Shown one piece after another: positions 1-8,307 of a stretch of DNA of 64,000 nt. The position numbers were made by a program, and so were the translations under genes. Origin of the DNA: JAWLBM01 sp041687675 (lineage in GTDB: Bacteria > Pseudomonadota > Alphaproteobacteria > Rhizobiales > Pleomorphomonadaceae); assembly GCA_041687675.1 (NCBI GenBank), contig JAWLBM010000007.1, forward strand, positions 62,001 through 126,000, written 5' to 3'. Each line of letters opens with the position of its first letter. The first letter of the stretch is position 1. Under the pieces are notes generated by a model that saw only the letters and a program-made list of their open reading frames with translations, ran no database searches and was not told where the DNA came from.

Positions 1-1336
1 GGATCTCCTCCTCGGTGGCGATCCGGGTCTGGGTCAGCGCGAGGTTCTGGGCGATCCGCGCCTTCTCGGTCTGCTCGCGGGCCTCGATCTCGGCCTGCTC
101 CGTCGCCCGCTGGCGCTCGATCTCCATGGCCTGGGTCTCGCGCTCCTTGGCGATCCGGGCCTCGGTGATCGCCATCTCCTGGGCGATGCGCGCACGCTCG
201 GTCGATTCTCGGGCGGCGATCTCGGCCTCCTCCAGCGCCCTCTGGCGGGCGATCTCCTGGGCCTGGGTCTCCTGCTCGTTGGTGATCCGCGCCTCCTTGA
301 CGCTGCGCTCCTGGAGGATGCGGGCGGTCTCGGTGGACTGCTTGGCGGCGATCTCCTCCTCCTCGACCGCCTTCTGGCGGGCGATCTCGCGGGCGCGGAT
401 CTCGCGCTCGGAGGCGATCCGGGCCTCCGCGATCGCCCGCTCGTTGGCGATCCTCGCCTTCTCGATCGCCTCGCGGGCGGAGATCTGGGCGCTCTCGGCC
501 TCGGTCTCGCGCTCGGCGCGCTCGCGGGCGAGTTCGGCCCGCTGCTGGGCGCGGCGGAACTCGACGTCGCGCTCCTGGGCGAGCCGCGCCTCCTCGCTGG
601 CCCGCTCGATCTCCAGCGCCTCCTTCTCCGCCTCGAGGTTGCGGCTGCGGATGCGGATCATCGAGTCCTGCTCGATGTCGTTGCGAAGCTTGCGCCGCTC
701 CTCGATGTCGCGGATCAGCGCGGTCAGGCCCTCGGCGTCGAAGCGGTTGGACGGGTTGAAGTATTCGAGCGCCGTCTGGTCGATGTCGATGATCGCGACG
801 CTCTCCAGCTCGAGGCCGTTCTTCTCGAGGTCCTCCTGGGCGAGTTCCTTGACGCGGGCGACGTAGGTGTGCCGGTTCTCGTGCATCTCGCCCATCGTCA
901 TCTCGGCGGCGATGGCGCGCATCGCGCTCTCGAACTTGCCGGCGAGGAGGGCGTTCAGCGTCTCCGGGTCGCGGATCCGCCGGCCGAGGGTGGAGGCGGC
1001 CATGGCGACGGCCTGCCGCGTCGGCCGGACGCGGACGTAGAACTCCGCCTCGACGTCGACGCGCATGCGGTCCTTTGTGATCAGCGCCGAGTCCCTCGCC
1101 CGGCTGACCGCCAGCGGCACCGTGCTCATGTTGACCGGCGTGATGTCGTGGACGATCGGCCAGACGAAGGCGCCGCCGTCGATCACCACCTTCTCGCCGA
1201 GGAAGCCGGTCCGCACGAAGGCGACCTCCTTGGTGGAGCGGCGGTAGAGCCACTGCATCACCCAGTAGACGATGGCGATCACCACCACCGCGAGGATGAG
1301 CCACAGGATCAGCTGGCCGATGAGTTCCCCGGTCAT
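1..1336 (-). CDS. Flotillin-like SPFH-domain membrane protein (YqiK/Flot family), 3' end outside window
   Basis: The visible 445 residues begin with an N-terminal membrane segment (about residues 7-27), then an SPFH/Band-7 domain (about 33-205). A very long charged coiled coil follows and is still open at the window edge. SPFH proteins of this shape oligomerise at the membrane and organise membrane domains; no enzyme activity is expected. The coiled coil is built from 11-residue units grouped into a 44-residue repeat. The ATG at 1336 is 24 bases after the stop of the TIM-barrel gene, so it is probably the last gene of the Liv operon, which would be an unusual partner. The family call is firm; the role here is unknown. 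Confidence 0.85.
   Translation of the reverse strand, partial: MTGELIGQLILWLILAVVVIAIVYWVMQWLYRRSTKEVAFVRTGFLGEKVVIDGGAFVWPIVHDITPVNMSTVPLAVSRARDSALITKDRMRVDVEAEFYVRVRPTRQAVAMAASTLGRRIRDPETLNALLAGKFESAMRAIAAEMTMGEMHENRHTYVARVKELAQEDLEKNGLELESVAIIDIDQTALEYFNPSNRFDAEGLTALIRDIEERRKLRNDIEQDSMIRIRSRNLEAEKEALEIERASEEARLAQERDVEFRRAQQRAELARERAERETEAESAQISAREAIEKARIANERAIAEARIASEREIRAREIARQKAVEEEEIAAKQSTETARILQERSVKEARITNEQETQAQEIARQRALEEAEIAARESTERARIAQEMAITEARIAKERETQAMEIERQRATEQAEIEAREQTEKARIAQNLALTQTRIATEEEI
110..505 (-). repeat. 132-bp direct repeat inside the flotillin coiled coil (three units)
   Basis: The 6-mer ctggcg and its surroundings recur at 110, 242 and 374, exactly 132 bases apart. 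Each unit encodes 44 residues, that is four 11-residue (hendecad) blocks, each opening with Ile (IAR.., IAA.., I.QE.., I.NE..). Hendecads normally form a right-handed or straight coiled coil. The units have diverged in sequence but not in length. Confidence 0.75.
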
Positions 1337-1359
1337 AGTCTCCCCTCCCGCCGATCGTC

Positions 1360-2187
1360 TCAGCTGCCCTTGATGCGCTTGAAGGCGCGGGTCTGTTCGG
1401 TGAGCGCCACCTCGGCCGGCAGCCGCTCCATCGAGGAGGCGCCGTAGAAGCCGTGGCAGGTGGCGGTGTTCTTCAGGATGAACTCGGCGTCCCCGGGCAT
1501 CGCCACCGGCCCGCCGTGGACGAGGATGATGGCGTCCGGCTTGACCTTGAGCGCCGCCTCGGCCCAGCGGTCGACCAGCGCCGGGCAGTCCTCGAGCTTC
1601 AGCGCCGTCTCCGCCCCGATCGAGCCGCCGGTGGTGAGGCCGAGGTGGCAGACGATGACGTCGGCGCCGGCCCTGGCCATCGCGGTCGCGTCGTCCTCGC
1701 AGAAGACGTAGGGCGTGGTGAGCAGGCCCTTCTCCCGGGCCCTGGCGATCATGTCCACCTCCAGCCCGTAGGACATCCCGGTCTCCTCGAGGTTCGCCCG
1801 GAAGGTGCCGTCGATGAGGCCGACGGTCGGGAAGTTCTGCACGCCGGAGAAGCCGATGCGCTTCACCTCGTCGAGGAACACGTCCATCAGCCGGAACGGG
1901 TCTGTGGCGCAGACGCCGGCGAGCACCGGGGTGCGCTTCACCACCGGCAGGACCTCGGCCGCCATCTCGACGACGATGGCGTTGGCGTCGCCGTAGGGCA
2001 TCAGCCCGGCGAGGCTGCCGCGGCCGGCCATGCGGTATCGGCCGGAGTTGTAGATGACGATGAGGTCGATCCCGCCGGCCTCCTCGCACTTGGCCGACAG
2101 GCCCGTGCCGGCGCCGCCGCCGACGATCGGCTCGCCGCGGGCGATCATCGCCCGGAATTTCTCCAGGATGGCGTCTCGGGCGATCAT
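1360..2187 (-). CDS. TIM-barrel protein of the phosphoenolpyruvate hydrolase-like family
   Basis: This 275-residue protein matches the family annotated as PEP hydrolase-like or TIM-barrel signal transduction protein, which is also the C-terminal domain of plant Tm-1. Recognisable segments are GGGAGTGLSAK near the N-terminus, IVIYNSGRYRMAGRGSLAG, and CHLGLTTGG. The ATG at 2187 overlaps the stop of the upstream ABC/UPF0261 gene by 4 bases (ATGA), so the two are translationally coupled. In plant Tm-1 the same two domains form one chain, so these products probably act together. The reaction is not established for the family and I assign none. Confidence 0.8.
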   Translation of the reverse strand: MIARDAILEKFRAMIARGEPIVGGGAGTGLSAKCEEAGGIDLIVIYNSGRYRMAGRGSLAGLMPYGDANAIVVEMAAEVLPVVKRTPVLAGVCATDPFRLMDVFLDEVKRIGFSGVQNFPTVGLIDGTFRANLEETGMSYGLEVDMIARAREKGLLTTPYVFCEDDATAMARAGADVIVCHLGLTTGGSIGAETALKLEDCPALVDRWAEAALKVKPDAIILVHGGPVAMPGDAEFILKNTATCHGFYGASSMERLPAEVALTEQTRAFKRIKGS

Positions 2188-4373
2188 CGGCGGGCCTCCC
2201 GCTTGCGGGCCGGGCGGCCGCCGCCGTGCAGCGCGCGGAAGGCGTCGACGACGGCGGCGGCGAACTCGGGGTCGTTGATGTGGTGGGAAACGCGGATGAG
2301 CTGGCGCGCCGGCGTCTGGCGCACCGTCGCCTCCAGCGCCGCAAAGAGCGCCCGGCGGGCGGCCGGATCGTCGAAGGGCTGGCCGGGCGCGTCGAGCGCG
2401 GAGACGCCGCCCTCGGGCAGGAAGAAGCGGACCTGGCCCTCCATCTCGTTGAGGCGTCCGCCGATCCAGCGGCCCATCCGCTCGCACTCCTCCGCGGTGG
2501 TCCGCATCAGCGTGACCTGCGGGTTGTGCTGGTAGAAGCGGCGCTGGCGGTATTTCTCCGGCACGGTCTCCGGCGGGCCGAAGTTCACCATGTCGAGCGC
2601 GCCGACCGAGCCGACATAGGGCATGCGGGTGCGGATCACCGCGCCGAAGCGGTCCTCGGTGGCGGGGAACACCCCGCCCATCATCATGTCGCAGACCTCG
2701 GTGGTGGTGATGTCGATGACGCCGTCGACCTTGCCGCCGTCGATCAGCTTCTCCATCGACTGCCCGCCGATGCCGGTGGCGTGGAAGACGAGGCAGTCGA
2801 ACGCGCCGCCGAGCAGCGCGGTGACCTGGCGGACGCAGGGCGTGGTGACGCCGAACATGGTGAGGCCGATGGCGGGCTTGCCAGGCTGCCGCGGCGCCGC
2901 GGCGCGGCGCGCCCTGACCATGCCGACCATCGCCTGGGCGGCGTTGCCGAGCACCTCCTCGGTGATGGCGTTGAGGCCCTGAACGTCCGCCACCGAGTGC
3001 ATCATCATGATGTCGGCCGGGCCGACGTACTTGGCGACGTCGCCGCTCGCCACCGTGGAGACGATGAGCTTCGGCACGCCCACGGGCAGCGCCCGCATCG
3101 CCGGGGCGACAATCGCCGTCCCGCCGGAGCCGCCGGCGGCGATGATCCCGGCGATGCCCTGCTGGCGGGCCATCCAGCGGGCGAAGGCCAGCGTCATGCC
3201 GGCGACCGACTGGCCGCGGTCGCCGGTGAAGACGCCGGCGGCCCCGCGCGGGTGGAAGGCCGCCACCTGGTGCGCCGGGATCTCCGCGCCCGAATGGCCG
3301 CCGGAGGTGGAGAGATCGACCATCCGCACCGGCAGCCCGGCGGCGCGGATCAGGTCGCGCACGTAGCGCAGTTCCGCCCCCTTGGTGTCGAGCGTTCCGG
3401 CGACGAGGATGACGCTCTCGCCCGGCGCCGCCAGCGGGCGGATCTCCGGCTGGCCCGCGGCGAGCGACACCGGCCCGGCCGTGACGACGCGCGCGGTCCG
3501 CTCCAGCACCGGGACCGGCACGGGCTGCGACCAGCGGGTCGGCGGCGTCGGGTTGGACATGTAGATCTTCACCGGCCGCGGGCCGCCCGCCGCGGCGCCG
3601 GCCTCGGCCGTTCCGGCCCCGGCCTGCTCCGGCTCCGGCGTGTCCTCGTGGCCGTGGCGGCCGACGCCGAGGAGCCGCTGCTGCAGGTCGCGGTCGCCGG
3701 CGAGCGTGGCCGCCGGCGCGATGCGGTTGATCCGCCCATTGACCATGATCGCCACGTCGTCGGCGATCGCGCAGGCGACGCCGATGTTCTGCTCGATGAC
3801 CAGCACCTCCATGTCGCCGTCCTCGGCGAGGCGGAGCAGCATCTCTTCCACCTGGGCGACGATCACCGGCGCGAGGCCCTCGGTCGGCTCGTCCATCACC
3901 AGCAGCTTCGGGTTGGTGAGCAGCGCGCGGGAGATGGCGAGCATCTGCTGCTCGCCGCCGGAAAGCTGGCCGCCGCCGTTGCCCTTGCGCTCGGCGAGGC
4001 GCGGGAAGGTGTCGTAGACCCGCTCCACCGTCCAGGCGCCGCCCCGGGTCGCGACCATCCTGAGGTGTTCCTCGACGGTCAGCGACCGCCACAGCCGGCG
4101 GCCCTGCGGCACGTAGCCGATGCCGAGGCGGGCGATCTCGGCGGAGGGGCGGCCGACCAGCGGCTGGCCGGCGAAGCTGATCGTCCCGGAGGCGACCGGC
4201 ACCAGGCCGAGGATCGCCTTGCAGAGCGTCGTCTTGCCCATGCCGTTGCGGCCGACGACGGAGAGCACCCCGCCGTCGAGCCTGAGGTCCACCCCCTGCA
4301 GGGCGTGCGAGGCGCCGTAGAAGACGTTGAGCCCCCGGATCTCCAGCGCCGGGGCGCGGCCGCGCTCAGCCAT
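2184..4373 (-). CDS. LivF-type ABC ATPase fused to a Tm-1-like (UPF0261) ATP-binding domain
   Basis: This 729-residue protein has two parts. Residues 1-240 are a LivF-type nucleotide-binding domain: Walker A GRNGMGKTT at 41-49, signature LSGGEQQ at 137-143, Walker B LLVMDEP at 157-163. After a Gly/Ala/Pro-rich linker (about 240-318), residues 319-715 are a complete UPF0261/Tm-1-like domain starting VILVAGTLDTKGAEL. Plant Tm-1 binds ATP and blocks tobamovirus replication proteins; the bacterial function is unknown. It follows livG with an 8-base overlap and fills the livF slot, so its first half should drive the transporter. The second half adds an unknown activity. A sequence error that merged two genes is unlikely because the frame and linker are clean. 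Confidence 0.85.
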   Translation of the reverse strand: MAERGRAPALEIRGLNVFYGASHALQGVDLRLDGGVLSVVGRNGMGKTTLCKAILGLVPVASGTISFAGQPLVGRPSAEIARLGIGYVPQGRRLWRSLTVEEHLRMVATRGGAWTVERVYDTFPRLAERKGNGGGQLSGGEQQMLAISRALLTNPKLLVMDEPTEGLAPVIVAQVEEMLLRLAEDGDMEVLVIEQNIGVACAIADDVAIMVNGRINRIAPAATLAGDRDLQQRLLGVGRHGHEDTPEPEQAGAGTAEAGAAAGGPRPVKIYMSNPTPPTRWSQPVPVPVLERTARVVTAGPVSLAAGQPEIRPLAAPGESVILVAGTLDTKGAELRYVRDLIRAAGLPVRMVDLSTSGGHSGAEIPAHQVAAFHPRGAAGVFTGDRGQSVAGMTLAFARWMARQQGIAGIIAAGGSGGTAIVAPAMRALPVGVPKLIVSTVASGDVAKYVGPADIMMMHSVADVQGLNAITEEVLGNAAQAMVGMVRARRAAAPRQPGKPAIGLTMFGVTTPCVRQVTALLGGAFDCLVFHATGIGGQSMEKLIDGGKVDGVIDITTTEVCDMMMGGVFPATEDRFGAVIRTRMPYVGSVGALDMVNFGPPETVPEKYRQRRFYQHNPQVTLMRTTAEECERMGRWIGGRLNEMEGQVRFFLPEGGVSALDAPGQPFDDPAARRALFAALEATVRQTPARQLIRVSHHINDPEFAAAVVDAFRALHGGGRPARKREARR

Positions 4374-5166
4374 GGCCGCCTCCGAGGTAGAGTTCCTGGA
4401 CCTCGGCGTCGTCCTCGATCTCGGCCGGCGTGCCCTCCTTGAAGACGCGGCCGTTGTGCATCATCGTCACGCTCTCGGCGACGCGCAGCGCCACGTCCAT
4501 GTCGTGCTCGATGATGATGAAGCCGATGTGCGCGGGCAGGCCGGTGAGGATGGCGACGAGTTCCCGCCGCTCGGTCGGCGACAGCCCGGCGGCCGGCTCG
4601 TCGAACAGGATGAAGCGCGGCGCGCCGGCGAGGGCGAGCGCGATCTCCAGCTGCCGCTGCTGGCCGTAGCTGAGCGCCGCGACCGGAACGTCCCGCGCGC
4701 CGGAGAGGTGGACCGCCTCGATCAGCTCGCCGGCCTGGACGAGAAGGGGGTCGCCCGCCCGCGGCCGGAACATCGAGAAGCGCCCGCGCGAGACGCCGCG
4801 GCAGGCGAGGTAGACGTTGTCGGCCACCGTCAGCCCGCCGAACAGCAGGCTGATCTGGTAGGTGCGCCTGAGGCCGCGGCGGATCCGCTCGTAGGGCGGG
4901 AAGTTCGTCACGTCCTCGCCGAAGAGGCGGATGGTGCCGGAGGTCGGCAGGAAGTCGCCGGTCACGCAGTTGAACAGCGTCGTCTTGCCGGCGCCGTTGG
5001 AGCCGAGCACGGCGCGCCGCTCGCCCGGCCGCACGGTGAGCGTCACGTCCGAGATGGCCGCGAGCGCGCCGAACATCTTGGTGACGCCCCTCAGTTCCAG
5101 GGCGTTGCCGGCGCTGACCGAGCCGAGCCGCTCGGCGGTGCTGCCACGGGTCTCGACGAGGCTCAC
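4366..5166 (-). CDS. livG: Branched-chain amino acid-type ABC transporter ATPase LivG
   Basis: The 266-residue LivG-type ATPase has Walker A GSNGAGKT at 55-62, signature LSYGQQ at 165-170, Walker B FILFDEP at 185-191 and the switch His at 221. The start is GTG at 5166: its GTGA overlaps the livM stop by 4 bases, which settles the choice over any upstream codon. It pairs with the fused LivF-type ATPase to power LivH/LivM. The substrate is unlikely to be a plain branched-chain amino acid, given the alcohol dehydrogenase and AraC neighbours; Liv-type systems also move amides, urea and organic acids. Confidence 0.9.
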   Translation of the reverse strand: MSLVETRGSTAERLGSVSAGNALELRGVTKMFGALAAISDVTLTVRPGERRAVLGSNGAGKTTLFNCVTGDFLPTSGTIRLFGEDVTNFPPYERIRRGLRRTYQISLLFGGLTVADNVYLACRGVSRGRFSMFRPRAGDPLLVQAGELIEAVHLSGARDVPVAALSYGQQRQLEIALALAGAPRFILFDEPAAGLSPTERRELVAILTGLPAHIGFIIIEHDMDVALRVAESVTMMHNGRVFKEGTPAEIEDDAEVQELYLGGGHG

Positions 5167-6212
5167 GGCCGGCCTCCCTCGAGCGGGTCGCGGCGCGCCG
5201 CCCGCCGCGCCCGCCAGCGCTCCCAAAGGCCGAGCACGCCGTCGGGCGAGAAGAACACCACCGCGAGGAAACCGATGCCGATCAGCAGCTTGAAGCGCTC
5301 GCCGGACATCCCGAAGGCGGTCAGCACGTCGGGCGAGAAGGTGCGCAGGAGCACATAGATCAGCGCGCCGATGAAGGGGCCGATCGGCCGCGTCACGCCG
5401 CCGACCACGGCAATCACCAGGATGTCGATCACCGCCGGGATGCCCGCGGTGCCGGGCGAGATCTGCGCGTTCTGCCAGACCAGCAGGATGCCGCCGATCG
5501 CGGCGATCACGCTGGCGAAGGTGTAGGCGGCGATGCGGTGGGCGGTGACGTTGAAGCCGAGCGCCGCCATGCGCCGGGCGTTGTCGCGCACACCCTGCAG
5601 GGCGAGGCCGAAGGGCGAGCGCGAGACGTAGACCACGGCGAAGTAGCAGATCGCCGCCGCGCCGAGCGAGAGGTAGTAGAACGGGATCGGCTGCCGCCAG
5701 TCGACGCCGAACAGCTCCGGCGGGACGACCAGGTTGAAGCCGGAGTAGCCGTTGAAGATGCCGTAGTTCTGTCGGGTGAAGTAGAAGAAGGCGGCCGCGA
5801 TCGCCAGGGTGATCATGATCGTGTAGATGCCCTCGGTGCGGACCGCCAGGGCGCCGACGATCGTCCCGAACAGCGCGGCCACGAGGATCGCCACCGGAAG
5901 GTAGACCCACCAGGGCAGGCCCATGCTGATCTCGGCCATGCCGGAGGTGCCGAAGATCGCGACCATGTAGCCGCCGAGCGCGGCGACCGACATCTGGATG
6001 AGGCTCACCATCCCGCCGTAGCCGGCGAGGAACATCAGGCTGAGGGCGATGATCCCGAGAATGAAGGTCCAGCCGAACACCTGGAACAGGATGAAGTCGT
6101 TGACGTAGACCGGCATCGTCAGGAGGACGAGGGCCAGCGCCCACCATTGCGCCGGGATCCGCTCGAGGAATGTCGGCTGGTAGCCGGTGGCGCTTCGCTC
6201 GGTGATGGACAT
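5163..6212 (-). CDS. livM: Liv-type ABC transporter permease LivM
   Basis: This 349-residue inner-membrane permease carries many hydrophobic segments and the LivM-type conserved run GVRDNARRMAALGFN in the cytoplasmic loop that contacts the ATPases. The ATG at 6212 shares one base with the livH stop (TGATG). A charged Arg-rich tail ends the protein. It would form the translocation pore with LivH. Confidence 0.9.
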   Translation of the reverse strand: MSITERSATGYQPTFLERIPAQWWALALVLLTMPVYVNDFILFQVFGWTFILGIIALSLMFLAGYGGMVSLIQMSVAALGGYMVAIFGTSGMAEISMGLPWWVYLPVAILVAALFGTIVGALAVRTEGIYTIMITLAIAAAFFYFTRQNYGIFNGYSGFNLVVPPELFGVDWRQPIPFYYLSLGAAAICYFAVVYVSRSPFGLALQGVRDNARRMAALGFNVTAHRIAAYTFASVIAAIGGILLVWQNAQISPGTAGIPAVIDILVIAVVGGVTRPIGPFIGALIYVLLRTFSPDVLTAFGMSGERFKLLIGIGFLAVVFFSPDGVLGLWERWRARRAARRDPLEGGRP

Positions 6213-7225
6213 CAGCGCCCCGCCCCGAGCAGGCCCTGCGGCCGGAACGCAAGCACCGCGGCCATGATGAGGAAGGTGAAGACGACCGAGTAGGTCGGCG
6301 CATAGACGAGGCCGAGCTGCTCGGAGAGGCCGATCACCACCGCGCCGATCGCCGCCCCCGGGATCGAGCCCATTCCGCCGACGATCACGACGACGAGGCT
6401 CGCCAGCAGGAAGCGGGTGTCCTCGCCCGGCGACAGCGACTGGAAGGTGCCGCCGACGATGCCGCCGATCCCGGCGAGCCCGGCGCCGAAGGCGAACACG
6501 GCGAGGAAGACGTACTGGATCCTGACGCCCGAGGCCGCCAGCATCTCGCGGTCGTCGACGCCGGCGCGGATCAGCATGCCGAGGCGGGTGCGGTTCAGCA
6601 CCAGCCACATCGCCACCCCGATCACCACGGCGGCGACGAGGATGGCGATCCGGACCGCCGGGTACCTCAGGTAGCTGATCTCGCCGTCGGCCTTGACGGA
6701 CGAGACCACCGGCAGCGTCACCGGCCCGCTCAGCCACTCCGGCGACAGGATGGTGTAGGACTGCCCGCCCCAGATCCACAGCAGCAGGTCGGCGATCACC
6801 ACGGAGAGGCCGATCGTCACCATGGTCTGGCGGAGCTCCTCGCCCTCCATCCGCCGGAACACCTGGTTCTGCAGCACGAGGCCGAGCGCGGCGACCGCGA
6901 CGAAGACCACCGGGAAGGCCAGCAGCCAGGAGCCCGTCGCCTCCGAGATCTCGAAGCCGAGATAGCCGCCGAGGAGATAGAGCGAGCCGTGCGCCAGGTT
7001 GACGTTGCGCATCAGCCCGAAGATCAGCGTGAAGCCGGAGGCGACGAGGAAGTAGAGCGCGCCGAGGGTGATGCCGCCGAACAGGGCGTTGAGGAAGATC
7101 CGCTTGCGCCCGAGCGCCTCCTCCAGGCCCTCCGGCCAGGGGGCGAAGACGAGCCAGAGGATCACCGCGACCAGGATCGCGATGATCAGCGACCAGACCG
7201 GGTATCTCCTGACGAAGCCTTCCAT
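6212..7225 (-). CDS. livH: Liv-type ABC transporter permease LivH
   Basis: The LivH-type permease is 337 residues from the ATG at 7225. It shows the family pattern: LMRNVNLAHGSLYLLGGY early, and GVDDREMLAASGVR in the ATPase-contact loop. A longer form from GTG at 7267 is open but adds a Pro/Gly-rich 14-residue tail with no ribosome-binding site, so I prefer 7225. It is the first gene of a run of six overlapping or closely spaced genes down to the flotillin. A motif shared with the livJ promoter lies 75-96 bases upstream. Confidence 0.87.
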   Translation of the reverse strand: MEGFVRRYPVWSLIIAILVAVILWLVFAPWPEGLEEALGRKRIFLNALFGGITLGALYFLVASGFTLIFGLMRNVNLAHGSLYLLGGYLGFEISEATGSWLLAFPVVFVAVAALGLVLQNQVFRRMEGEELRQTMVTIGLSVVIADLLLWIWGGQSYTILSPEWLSGPVTLPVVSSVKADGEISYLRYPAVRIAILVAAVVIGVAMWLVLNRTRLGMLIRAGVDDREMLAASGVRIQYVFLAVFAFGAGLAGIGGIVGGTFQSLSPGEDTRFLLASLVVVIVGGMGSIPGAAIGAVVIGLSEQLGLVYAPTYSVVFTFLIMAAVLAFRPQGLLGAGR

Positions 7226-7299
7226 CCGAAGGGGTCCCAGCGGCTCGCCGGGCGAACGCCCGGACACGGGGGAGCCTAGCGCGGCCCGGTCCCGCCGCT

Positions 7300-7321
7300 C
7301 ATACCCGACAGTCTCACATTT
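7300..7321 (-). promoter_or_regulatory. Candidate operator upstream of livH (copy A of a motif shared with livJ)
   Basis: On the plus strand this reads CATACCC-N3-AGTCTCA-N2-TTT. The copy at 10895-10916 upstream of livJ matches at 17 of 22 positions with no gap. Both lie on the same side of, and similarly oriented to, minus-strand transport genes of the same system. The AraC regulator at 7344-8183 is the obvious candidate binder, which is an inference. Confidence 0.6.
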
Positions 7322-7343
7322 CGGCGCGGCGTCGGGAAAAGCC

Positions 7344-8183
7344 TCAGTGCGCCATGGCGATGTGGACGCTGCGCCGGTAGGCGGAGGGCGGCACCACCCC
7401 GTTGGCGATGAAGAAGCGGGAGAAGCTCGCCTGGCTGGAGAAGCCGAGGTCGAGGCCGATCTCGGCCACCGCCTCCTGGGTCTCCGCCAGCCGGTCGATC
7501 GCCCGCTCCATCCTGAGGGCGTTGAGGTAGAGGTTCGGCGTGAGGCCGACCTGGGCCCGGAACAGCTTGTAGAAGTGCGGCCGCGACAGCCCGACCTCGC
7601 GGGCGATGCCGTCGAGTTCGAAGGATTCGCCGACCCGGTCCTGCAGCAGCCGCAAGGCGTTGCGGATGCGGAAGTCGCGCTTGGGCAGCGCCGGTCCGGT
7701 GAAGTCGCGCCCGCGCGCGGTCCACTGCCAGGACTGGTCGAAGGCGGACTGGGTGAGGCCGCAGAGACGGTCCTCCAGCTGCGGGTCGTCCCGGTCGGGG
7801 TCGAGCATGGAATGGGAGGTCGAGTAGACCAGCCGGGCGAGGTGGTCGGTGACCTCGACGCCGACCCGGCCGAAGCTCAGCGAGGCGGTGGCCCTTCGCG
7901 CCGCCTCGAGGAACCAGGCGGGACGGATGTAGAGGACGAGGCAGAGGGTCGGCTGGGACCAGTCGACCGGCGAGTAGAAGTGCGGCTGCCAGGGGCTGAT
8001 CGCCACCCCCTGCCCCGGCGAGAGCGGGAAGGCCGTGTCGTCGACGACAACCTCCGCAGGCGGGCCCTGGACATGGAAGATGAGGTGCCCTTCCCGGTGG
8101 CCGTGCGGAGCCATCCGCTTGTCGAGCGCGTAGAGACATACCCGACCGAACGCACCGTGGAACACGGCGACGGCAGTGCTCAT
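7344..8183 (-). CDS. AraC/XylS-family transcriptional regulator
   Basis: This 279-residue protein has an N-terminal cupin-like sensor domain (HGHREGHLIFHVQGP, then SPGQGVAISPWQPHFY) and a C-terminal AraC double helix-turn-helix (about 175-275) containing GLSRPHFYKLFRAQVG and LGFSSQASFSRFF. The ATG at 8183 follows GGAGGGGG with good spacing; longer upstream starts would add a low-quality Arg/Cys-rich tail. It sits between livHMGF and the dehydrogenase/livJ genes and is the likely activator of both halves. Confidence 0.88.
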   Translation of the reverse strand: MSTAVAVFHGAFGRVCLYALDKRMAPHGHREGHLIFHVQGPPAEVVVDDTAFPLSPGQGVAISPWQPHFYSPVDWSQPTLCLVLYIRPAWFLEAARRATASLSFGRVGVEVTDHLARLVYSTSHSMLDPDRDDPQLEDRLCGLTQSAFDQSWQWTARGRDFTGPALPKRDFRIRNALRLLQDRVGESFELDGIAREVGLSRPHFYKLFRAQVGLTPNLYLNALRMERAIDRLAETQEAVAEIGLDLGFSSQASFSRFFIANGVVPPSAYRRSVHIAMAH

Positions 8184-8307
8184 ATCCCCCTCCGGCGTTT
8201 CCCCTGCGATGCTTTTGCGCATCATTTTCTTGGTGAGGCAGAATAACGCAGTTCGACCGCGCGGCAACCACTTCCGGGGGCAGGCGGTTGCGCCCGCGCT
8301 CCCCCGT

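Noticed and set aside
7226..7267. Upstream GTG start for livH at 7267
   Set aside because: It adds a Gly/Pro/Arg-rich 14-residue tail without a ribosome-binding site and moves the gene towards its operator. ATG 7225 fits permease length better.
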